Source of the DNA: Peribolospora baueri
Lineage: Eukaryota; Basidiomycota; Peribolosporomycetes; Peribolosporales; Peribolosporaceae
Direction of reading: 5' to 3'
Assembly: GCA_029717555.1 (NCBI GenBank)
Contig: JAMDHS010000158.1
Location: forward strand, 1 to 21,315
DNA length: 21,315 bases
In this document: positions 7,601 to 18,700 of the stretch, piece after piece
How the letters are laid out: each line of letters begins with the position of its first letter
How positions within the stretch are numbered: position 1 is the first letter of the stretch
Made by a program: the position numbers and the translations under genes
The notes under the pieces: model-generated
Seen by the model: the letters and a program-made list of their open reading frames with translations, nothing else
Told to the model about the DNA's origin: nothing
The model's database searches: none

Positions 7601-9719
7601 CTCTTCAAAGAGGTCCGGAACCTTCTCTGGCTTAACTTGCAGGTGCCTCACACGATCAGTAACGTCGCCAAAGATGCCAGAAGGGCGTACCCTCACGCTG
7701 TGAGCCTAATGGAGACCGTGCGGACGTACACCCAGACGGTAAGCAAAGTCAACAAGAACCCTGGCATTCAGATGCTCGTCGCGGAGATCGTGCATGACGT
7801 GCAGCAGATGATCAGTCGCGGTGAGTGGACGCGTAGAGTTTTTGAACGAGATATGCGGGCAGCCCATCACTTGGATGAGGCATAAATCGGATCCCTGACC
7901 GTCTTCCTCGACGCTTCCTGCTCGCGATTCGACAGGCATGAGCTACAAGTGGGAGCAGTTCGTCAACTCGTACGACTCCCACCGCCAGCTGGCTTACTTG
8001 CCCCCATCGGCCCTTGACGGTCGTGAGAGCCGTCAGGCAACGTTCGTGCGCGAGTTTGCGAGCGTCGTTTCGCTCTTCCAGGACAAGGTCCATGACCTCA
8101 TCGAGATGGACAAGGACATCTCGCGCATCATTGAGGAGCTCCACACCTGTTCCTACACCCGCGAAGCCTTCTTTGACCTCCTTGCCGGCGTGCAAAAAAC
8201 GATCGACAGGCTCAACTTGGAGGGGTATCCCAACTTGGATGAGTGGGTCGCTCAGATTGACGCGCGCATTGAGGCCGTCCTCATCGAGCGGTTGAGGCAT
8301 ATCAGTCAAGTCTGGTGCACCGAGTTCTCCAGGGACGAGGAGGCAGACGGCGCCAAGGCGAGCGCGCTGGCGAGGGAGAAGAGAAGGGTTCAAGAGAAGA
8401 AGGGTAAGCACGTCAAGGTGAGCGTGCAGTGCGGAGCGGTGTTGTGTTCGGGAGCTGAGGTCCTGTTACGCTGTGGCTGATCATCACATGTCACTTTCGT
8501 CGGTCCACGACTTTGTCCCGTTTTTAGCGCGACCGCCTTGAGCTCAAGCCTCTCGTCCACGAGATTCGCATCCAGAATCAAGTTATCTATCTCGACCCTC
8601 CCATCGAATATGCTCGCGCGCGCTGGTTCAGACAGCTGCACGATGTTCTTGCCGTTGTTTGCGGTTTGAAGAGGATCCAGAGTTCGCGCTACGAGATCGG
8701 AATGCAGATCCCCGGGGCCATCAAGAAGCAAGAGACGACGTACACTTCGCTGCTCACGCGCTTTAATGATCAGACGCTGGAGCGACCGTTCGCCCTCATC
8801 GAGGGGAAGATCGCTCAAGTGGGCCAGTATGTGGCGAAGTGGCTCCAGTTCCAGTCGTTGTGGGACCTTGAGTCGGAGCATGTCTACGCCCGCCTCGGCG
8901 ACTCGCTCTCCAACTGGCAGCAGCTCTTGTCAGAGATCCGGAAGACGCGCTCGACGTTCGACAATTCGGATACCCAGCGTTCGTTCGGCATTTTCGTCGT
9001 CGACTACGAGCAAGTTCAGAGCAAGGTGAACGCCAAATACGATTCTTGGCAGAGGGACATCCTGAACCGCTTCGGCAGCAAACTCGGCAACGCCATGAAA
9101 GACGTCCACGCCGCCATCAAGAAGGCCCGTTCCGACCTCGAGCACTACACCATTGAGGGCAGCTCGACCGCACAAGCCGTCTCTTTCATCACCTTTGTCC
9201 AAGACCTGAAGCGTAAGACGAAGAAGTGGGCGCCGGAAATGGAGATCTTCGGCTCCGGTCAGAAGACGCTTGAGAGGCAGAGGTACATGTTCCCTCAGGA
9301 CTGGCTTTACGTCGACCAGGTTGAGGGCGAATGGAGCGCTTTCAATGAGATCTTGTCCAGGAAGAACGCTTCGATTCAGGAGCAGTTGGGTGAGTTTCGT
9401 CGACCTCGTTCCACGACTTGTGTGAGCGAGGTTTGGGTAGGCACATATGCTGAGACCAGTCTTCGCTGTCATTTGGCGGGTCGCGTGCTGCAGCCGGCTT
9501 GCAAATGAAGATCATTGCCGAGGACAAGATCGTCGGCGACAAGATCGCGGCCATCGTTGCCGAATGGGAACAGAACAAGCCTATTCAAGGCACCCTCAAG
9601 GCGGATACGGCGATGAACACGATCAACGTCTTCGAAGGCCGCGTCAATAGGCTCGCCGAGGAACGCGATCTCGTCCTGCGCGCTAAGGAGGCTCTCGATC
9701 TCGAGCACGCATACGACGA
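4661..9719 (+). other. DYN1: Dynein tail-coding part (residues 1 to about 1405)
   Basis: Exons 1-8 and the start of exon 9 encode the N-terminal tail, the part that dimerises and binds the intermediate, light-intermediate and cargo-adaptor chains. The N-terminus is Ser/Gly-rich (residues 1-35), then runs into [16 protein letters not shown] low-complexity insert lies near residues 550-575: an alanine run from a GCG repeat at about 6640-6656, followed by an acidic Glu/Asp stretch. Intron 3 (5970-6053) is 84 nt, a multiple of three without a stop. Splicing it out restores the family pattern [16 protein letters not shown] across residue 363. Confidence 0.85.
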
Positions 9720-12700
9720 CCGTCTTGACCCTGTCTTCGAGGAGCTGCGCGATCTCAAAGCCGTCTGGACTGCCCTTTCCGGTACCTGGAGCCAGATCGG
9801 CGAGTTGCGTGAGACCAATTGGAACAACGTCCAGCCTCGCAAGTTGCGCCAATCTCTTGACGCTTTACTCAACCAGACCAAGGACATGCCGAGTCGAATG
9901 CGTCAGTATGCGGCCTTCGAGTTCGTACAGGACTCGCTCCGCCAGCTGCTCAAAAACAACCTGCTCGTTGGAGAGCTTAAATCCGAGGCTATGCGCGAAC
10001 GTCATTGGAGGTCCCTATTCAAGCAACTTAAGGTGCAGGGTCATTACACGCCTAGCCAGATGACGCTTGGTACAGTTTGGGATCTCGACCTGAAGGTGAG
10101 AGGTTTTCTTCCTTTTCAGCAGAGTCAGTGCGCATATTCACACCCTTCTTTTCTTCCGGTCCTCTTTTGTCCCGCAGAAACACGAGACGACGATCAAGGC
10201 TGTCATCGTTCAGGCTCAAGGAGAGCTTGCCCTCGAGGAGTACCTTAAGCAGGTCAGGGAGAACTGGACGAACTATACGCTCGATCTGGTCAACTACCAG
10301 AACAAGTGTCGGCTCATTCGAGGCTGGGATAACCTGTTCCAACTCGTGAGTCCAGGGATCAATCGCTTTCTAATCCATGTCTGTGCGAGATCCTCTGCTC
10401 ACCATTTGCATGTCCATGTTGATTAGGCTGGTGACAATCTCAATGCCCTCCGAGCCATGTCCATGTCACCTCACTACAAGGTCTTCGAGGAAGAGGCGTC
10501 GCTTTGGGAAGACCGTCTTTCCAAGATCTCTGTCCTTTTCGACACGTGGATCGACGTTCAGCGTCAATGGGTATATCTCGAGGGCATCTTTTCTGGAAGT
10601 GCCGAGATTCGACATATCCTTCCTGTGGAGAGGTAAGGGGGCATGCGGGGTGCCGTCACGAGAGGTTTGTGGCGCGTACTCAAGTCCTCAACCTCTGCCT
10701 CCCTATTTTCACGAACCCCACAGCTCTCGTTTCCAGAACATCAACAGCGAGTTCCTGACGGTTATGAAAAAGGTATACAAGTCGCCTTTCGTCCTCGACG
10801 TCCTCAACATCCCCGGCGTACAGAAGAGCCTAGAGCGGCTTGCCGACTTGCTCAGCAAGATCCAGAAGGCGCTCGGCGAGTACCTCGAGCGGGAGCGAGC
10901 GCTTTTCCCCCGCTTTTACTTTGTCGGTGACGAGGACCTGCTTGAGATTATCGGCAACAGCAAGGACATTGTCCGGATTATGAAGCACCTCAAGAAAATG
11001 TTCGCCGGTCTCTCCACGGTGCTGCTTGACGAGGACACGACCAAGATCGAGGGAATGGGCTCTCGTGAGGGAGAAGAGGTTCGCTTCAAGACTCCTATCT
11101 TGCTTAAGGACTACGCCAAGATCAACGACTGGCTCGGCAAGATAGAGTCCGAGATGCGCGTCTCGCTCGCTCAACTCCTTTCTGAGGGTGTGGCTGAGTT
11201 GCAAGAGTTCTACTGCTCTCCCGATCGCTTGCCTGCGGACAAGTTCCTTGACTGGATAGACAAGTACCCCGCTCAGCTTGTCGTTTTGTCCATCCAGGTC
11301 ATCTGGACGACTCTTGTGGACTCGATCCTGGAGGCCGGACAGTCTCTGCAAGGTACCCTGGACATTGTCCTCCGAGGCCTCGACCTTCTTGCCGACACCG
11401 TCTTGACCGACATCAGTCCCTTGAAGCGTCGGAAGTGCGAGCACCTTATCACCGAGCTCGTACACCAACGTGATGCGATCCGAGGCTTGATGAGCAAGGG
11501 CGTGTCTTCGAACAAGGACTTCGAGTGGCTCTACCATATGCGCTTCTATCTGAATCAGTCCGTTCAGGACCCGCTCGACAGGCTGACCGTCCATGTCGCC
11601 AGCGCCACCTTCCCGTATGGCTTCGAGTACTTGGGTGTGCCCGACCGCCTAGTCCAAACCCCACTCACCGACCGCTGTTACCTCACTCTCACACAAGCTC
11701 TGGATGCCAAGCTCGGCGGCGCGCCCTTCGGTCCCGCCGGCACAGGTGAGTCGCCTCTAGTCTGTCCGCCATGGTGGGATCCGTCCGCTAACCCGCCATC
11801 CTGTTCGGGCCCCAGGAAAAACCGAGTCGGTCAAAGCGCTTGGCGTTCAGCTAGGGCGCTTCGTCTTGGTCTTCTGTTGTGACGAGACCTTCGACTTCCA
11901 GGCGATGGGTCGCATTTTCATCGGCTTATGCCGCGTCGGTGCGTGGGGATGCTTCGACGAATTCAACCGACTCGAGGAGCGAATCCTCTCCGCTGTCTCA
12001 CAGCAGGTGCAAAGCATCCAACACGGTCTGGCTGCTACGGTGCACAATCCCAACGCTGAGATCGAGCTGGTAGGGAAAAACCTCAAGATTAACTCTCGCA
12101 CCGGTATCTTCATTACCACCAACCCGACGTACGCCGGTCGTTCCAACTTACCCGACAACCTCAAGAAGCTCTTCCGAAACATGGCCATGACCCATCCTGA
12201 CCGGGAGCTGATCGCACAGGTCATGCTCTTCTCCCAAGGCTTCCGTTCCGCCGAGATTTTGGCAACCAAAATTGTGCCGTTCTTCAACCTCTGCTCGGAA
12301 CAGCTTTCTCCTCAGCCACACTACGACTTTGGTCTCCGTGCCCTCAAAGCAGTGCTTGTCAGCGCTGGTCAACTCAAGCGAGAACGTTTGCAGTTCGTGC
12401 GAGCTGCAGCCGCCGAAGACGGTGTTGTCGTGGACACGGCAAGCAGCGTGTCCGACGCCGTGTCCGAGCAGGAAATCCTCATCCAGAGCGTTACCGAAAC
12501 GATCGTGCCCAAGCTTGTCGCGGATGATGTTCCTCTGCTGACGAGGTGAGTCATTGCACGGCACCGCCGCTGTTAGAGCACCGCCTGACCGGGTCCTCTC
12601 TTTGTCCGCGTCCCCTACACTCAGCTTGCTGTCAGACGTCTTCCCCGGTGTCGAATACAAGCCCGTGGACCTTGACAAGCTAAAGGAGCAGATCGCTGGC

Positions 12701-15700
12701 GTTTGCGCCGAGCGTCACTTGGCCGACCAGGGCATGTGGACCGAGAAGGTGTTGCAGCTGTACCAGATCCAGAAAATCTCTCACGGTCTCATGATGGTCG
12801 GCCCATCCGGCACGGGCAAAACTCAGGCCTGGCAGGTCTTGCTTGCTGCGCTTGAGAGACTCGAAGGTGTAGAGGGCGTTTCCTACGTCATCGATCCCAA
12901 GGCTGTTCCTAAAGAAGCGCTTTACGGCACTCTCGACCCGACGACGCGCGAGTGGAACGACGGTCTGTTCACGCATATCCTCCGAAAGATCGTGGACAAC
13001 GTACGTGGCGAGAGCAGCAAGAGGCACTGGATCATCTTTGACGGTGATGTCGATCCCGAATGGGTCGAGAACTTGAACAGGTGAGTAGGCTTCTCCACTT
13101 CCTCATGAGAGTCCACGGGCAGAACGCAAAAGACGTCTCTTCTCTTTCTCTTTACAGCGTGCTCGATGACAACAAGCTCCTCACCCTGCCCAACGGTGAA
13201 CGTTTGAACCTGCCGCCCAACGTGCGCATTATGTTCGAGGTCGAGCACCTCAAGTTTGCCACTCTCGCCACCGTCAGTCGCTGTGGTATGATCTGGTTCA
13301 GCGAGGACGTGATCAGCCCTTCGATGATTTATTCCAACTATCTCGGAAAGCTCAGGGCCGTGCCGCTTGGTGGGGAGGATGACGACGTTCCTTCCGCCGC
13401 CGCGCGCCGCGACACTATGACTGGCGCATCCGACGTGTCGCCCCATCTCGAGACTCAACGCAAGATTGCCGACGCTTTCGAGGAGTTCTTCACCGAAGAC
13501 GGCCTTGTCACCAAGGCACTGGACTTCGCGTCTTCAGTGGAGCACATCATGGACTTCACGGTCGCGCGAGCGCTCAACACGCTCTTCTCTCTTCTCAACA
13601 AGACGGTTCGCAATATCATCGACCACAACAACCAGCATTCGGACTTCCCGCTTTCGACCGAGCAGATGGTCCAGTATGCCACCAAGCGCCTCGTTGTCTC
13701 CATCGTCTGGGCTTTCACAGGTGACTCCAAGCTCGACACGCGTGCCGACATGGGCGAGTACCTGCGCGGCCAGACGGGTGTCGAGCTGCCTCCTCTCGCT
13801 CCTGGTGCCTCCCTCATCGACTTCGACGTTCAGATCAACAATGCCGAATGGATCTCTTGGACGAACCGTGTGCCGACCATCGAAATTGAGACTCACGCTG
13901 TCTCTTCGGCCGATGTCGTCGTGCCGACCATGGACACGGTCCGTCACGAAGAGGTACTCTACTCGTGGCTTTCTGAGCATAAGCCTTTAATGTTGTGTGG
14001 TCCTCCGGGATCGGGTAAGACGATGACTTTGTTCAGCGCCTTGCGCAAGCTTCCCGACATGGAGGTCGTCGGTCTCAACTTTTCCAGCGCCACCACGCCC
14101 GAGCTTATCCTCAAGACGTTCGAGCAGTACTGCGAGTATCGCAAGACTCCGAACGGCGTCGTGCTGGCTCCTATTCAGATCGGCAGATGGCTCGTCGTCT
14201 TCTGCGACGAAATCAACTTGCCTGCGCAGGACAAATACGGCACACAACGTGTCATTTCCTTCCTGCGTCAACTCGTCGAAAGCGGCGGATACTGGCGCAC
14301 TTCTGACAAATCTTGGGTCTCGCTGGAGCGTATCCAGTTCGTCGGTGCTTGTAACCCCCCGACTGACCCAGGTCGTGTGCCACTCAGCCACCGTTTCCTT
14401 CGGCATGCACCACTCGTTATGGTCGACTACCCTGGCGAGGTTTCGCTCATGCAGATTTACGGCACCTTCAACCGCGCTCTACTCAAGGTTATCCCCAACC
14501 TTCGTGGCCATGCTGACCCGCTCACGTCAGCCATGATCGACTTTTACCTCGCATCGCAGAAGCGATTTACGCCGGACATTCAAGCTCACTACGTGTACAG
14601 CCCGCGTGAATTGACTCGCTGGATGCGCGGTATCTACGAAGCGATTAAGCCGTTGGAAACCCTTTCTGTGGAAGGACTTGTCCGCGTTTGGGCGCACGAG
14701 GCGCTTCGTCTTTTCCAGGACCGTCTCGTGACGGAAGAGGAGCGAGCTTGGACGGACGAGAACATCGACGAGACCGCCATGCGCCACTTCCCGACCATCA
14801 ACAAGGAGGAGGCCTTGGCGCGCCCTATCCTGTTTTCCAACTGGCTCTCAAAGCACTACATCCCAGTCGAACGCGAGCAACTCCGGGAGTATGCCAAGGC
14901 ACGTCTCAAGGTGTTCTATGAAGAGGAGTTGGATGTACCGCTCGTGCTCTTCAACGATGTCCTCGACCACGTTCTTCGTATCGACCGAGTCTTCCGACAG
15001 GTCCAGGGTCACCTTCTGCTCATCGGTGTCAGCGGAAGCGGAAAGGTGGGCAGGAGGTGTGGGCGGAATAACTAGAGACGCCGGTTCCTTATGACTGACT
15101 ACCTACATATGTTTTCTTTTTAGACTACGCTATCACGTTTTGTCGCATGGATGAACGGCCTCAGCATCTTCCAAGTCAAAGTCCACAACAAGTACAAGGG
15201 CGAAGATTTTGACGAAGACCTGCGCACCGTTCTCCGGCGAGCAGGAACCAAAGCGGAGAAGATCTGCTTCATCATGGACGAATCCAATGTGCTCGATTCT
15301 GGTTTCCTCGAGCGTATGAACACTCTGTTGGCCAACGCTGAAGTGCCAGGTCTATTCGAGGGCGACGAGTACTCAGCCCTGATGACGGCTTGCAAGGAAG
15401 GCGCCGCCCGGGACGGCTTGATGCTCGATTCGCATGAAGAGCTCTACCGGTGGTTCACCCAGCAAGTTGCCAAGAACCTGCACGTAGTTTTCACCATGAA
15501 CCCGCCCGAAAACGGTCTCGCTTCTCGAGCCTCCACTTCGCCTGCTTTGTTCAACCGTTGCGTGCTGGATTGGTTCGGCGACTGGTCCGATCAGGCATTC
15601 TACCAGGTCGCCATGGAGTTCACTTCCACTCTTGATCTCGACGTGCAGTCATACAACCCCCCAGCCAACTTCCCTATTGCCTACCGTCAGCTCAGTGTCC

Positions 15701-18700
15701 CACCGACTCACCGTAGCGCCGTCGTTAACGCACTCGTGCACGTTCACCAGTCGCTCTATGACATTAATCGACGGCTCGCTCGCCGCCAGGGCCGTTACAA
15801 CAACGTTACTCCACGACACTACCTCGATTTCATTGACCAATACGTCAAGCTCTCAAACGAGAAGCGCGACGAGCTGGAGGAGCAGCAGCGTCATCTCAAC
15901 GTTGGTCTTGACAAATTGCGCGACACCGTGCTTCAAGTCGAGGAGTTGCGCAAGAGCCTGGCAGTCAAGCGTACTCAGCTCGAGGCCAAGAATGCGGAGG
16001 CCAATGAGAAGCTGAAGCGCATGGTCGCTGACCAGCAAGAAGCTGAGCAGAAGAAGGCGGCCTCAATCGAGATCCAGGCCGCGCTCGAGATCCAGGAGCG
16101 TGACATCGCCGAACGAAAGCAGGTCGTCATGGGCGACCTCGCAGATGCGGAGCCGGCCGTGAGGGAGGCACAATCGTCCGTCAGCAACATCAAAAAACAA
16201 CACTTAACCGAAGTGCGTTCGATGGGCAACCCCCCTGAAGCCGTGAAGTATGCGATGGAATCCGTCTGCACCATCCTTGGCCACAAGATCGACAGTTGGA
16301 AGACAGTGCAGGGTATTATTCGTCGCGACGACTTCATTGCCAGCATCGTCAACTTCGACACGGACCGACAGATGACTCGAAGCTTGCGCGAGCGCATGAA
16401 GCGCGAGTACCTTAGCAAGCCGTCTTACAATTTCGAAACGGTCAACCGTGCAAGCAAGGCTTGCGGTCCACTGGCCAAGTGGGTCATCGCACAAGTACGC
16501 TTCTCGGAAATCTTGGACCGCGTGGGCCCGCTGCGGGACGAGGTGCAGTCGCTTGAGCATCAGGCCGAGAGCACGAAGGAACAAGCCTCCACCATTGTGA
16601 CCATGATTGCGGAGCTGGAGGCCAGCATCGCTACTTACAAAGATGAGTACGCTGCTCTCATCAGCGAGACTCAGGCCATCAAGGCCGAGATGGAGCGCGT
16701 TCAAACCAGGGTAGATCGCAGCATCAAGCTCCTGGACAGCTTGTCGTCGGAGAAGGAAAGGTGGGAAGCTGGCAGCCGCACGTTTGAGACGCAGATGAGC
16801 ACGATAAGCGGCGATGCCCTTCTTTCTGCTGCCTTCCTCGCATACGCCGGTTTCTTCGATCAGCACTACCGCGAACTCATGTGGCATGGCTGGTCGAATC
16901 ACCTCTCCGATGCCGGTATCAAATACAAGCAGGAGCTGTCCCTTGCAGACTATCTGTCAACGGCCGACGATCGTCTCGACTGGCAGTCCAAATCTCTACC
17001 GGCCGACACCTTGTGCACAGAGAACGCGATCATGCTCAAGCGCTTCACCCGCTACCCGCTTATCATCGACCCGTCCGGCCAAGCGACGACGTTCTTGCTC
17101 AACGAGTTCAAAGCGAGCAAGATGACGGTGACGAGCTTCCTGGACGAGTCTTTCCTCAAGCAGCTTGAGAGCGCTCTCCGTTTCGGCAATCCGCTGCTGA
17201 TTCAAGACGTCGAGCATTTGGACCCAATCCTTAACGCTGTGCTCAACAAAGAGCTCCGTAGGACAGGTGGTCGTGTGCTCATTCGACTTGGTAACCAAGA
17301 CATCGACTTCTCGCCCTCGTTCACCATGTTCCTGTCCACAAGGGATCCTTCCGTCGAGTTCTCCCCTGACATTTGCTCGTAAGTTGGCCATTCGTCTTGT
17401 CCAATTCTGGTGGTATAGGTGGATTGCTCACTTTTGATGAGCGCCCGCTCCCATTTCCTGCCGTCAGTCGCGTCACGTTCGTCAACTTCACGATGACGAG
17501 AAGCAGCTTGCAAAGCCAGTCTCTCGATCAAGTCCTGCGCGTGGAGCGGCCCGACACGGAGAAAAAGAGAACCGACTTGATGAAGCTGCAGGGCGAATTC
17601 CGTCTTCGTCTCCGCCATCTCGAGAAGTCCCTCTTGCAAGCGCTCAACGAGTCCAAGGGCAACATCTTGGATGACGACAAAGTCATCGACACCCTCGAAA
17701 CGCTCAAGAAAGAGGCAGCCGAGATTACGTCCAAAGTTGAAGAGACTGACTTGATCATGCAAGAAGTGGAGCAGGTCACTGCGGAATACCTGCCATTGGC
17801 CAAGTTTTGCAGCTCTATCTACTTCGTCCTCGAAGAGCTATCCCTCGTCGACCACTTCTACCAGTTTTCACTTCGCTTCTTCCTCGACGTTTTCGACTAC
17901 GTTCTGCACCATAACCCGAACCTTAAGGGTGTCAGCGACAGCCAGCAGCGACTCGACATTCTCATTCGTGACCTATTCTTCCTCATCTTCAAGAGGACGT
18001 CGCGCTCGCTCGCACATCGCGATTACCTACTGCTCGCTGTGCTTCTCGCGCAGATCAAGATCCGCGAAGGGGAGGCGCCACTGAACTGGGACGAGTTCGA
18101 CTTCTTCCTCGAGGGCGGCGAGGCCGTTCTTGGGGCGGATGCAGCAGATGATACCCACCCTTTGCTCAGCCCGGATCAGCTGCACCGTCTCCGGGCTTTC
18201 ACCAAGCTGCCGTCGTTCCAGACATTCGGGGAGCACGTCGAGGCCAACACCGACCTGTGGCGCACCTTCTTGGAATCCAGTACGCCGGAAAAGATGGTGC
18301 CCCAGTTCTGGGAGGAAGAGCCGGGTAAGCCAGCGCTGCTCATCCTTTTTATCCTGATCGGTGCTTGAAAGCAAGCTGACCTCATTAATTTTCTACGTGC
18401 CCCTATATTTTGCAGGTCTTTCCAATGCTTTGCGGCGCATGCTCGTCATCAAGTGTCTTCGCCCCGACCGTCTGGCTCCCGTCACGGAGGCCTTCGTCAA
18501 CGAGGTGTTCCAGACCGACCTGCTTGCCGAAAGCGTATACGACTTGCAGACCATGGTATCGGAGGAAGTCGCAGCTTCCACGCCAGTTGCACTATGCTCC
18601 GTGCCTGGTTTCGATGCCAGCTTCCGCGTGGAGAACCTTGTCAACTCCACTGGGGCCAAGTGCACTTCGGTCGCCATGGGCTCACAGGAAGGTTTCGGCC

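Noticed and set aside
8403-8410. GTAAGC donor at 8404 for dynein intron 7
   Set aside because: Its phase does not match the acceptor at 8527. The donor at 8418 keeps the frame into [12 protein letters not shown].
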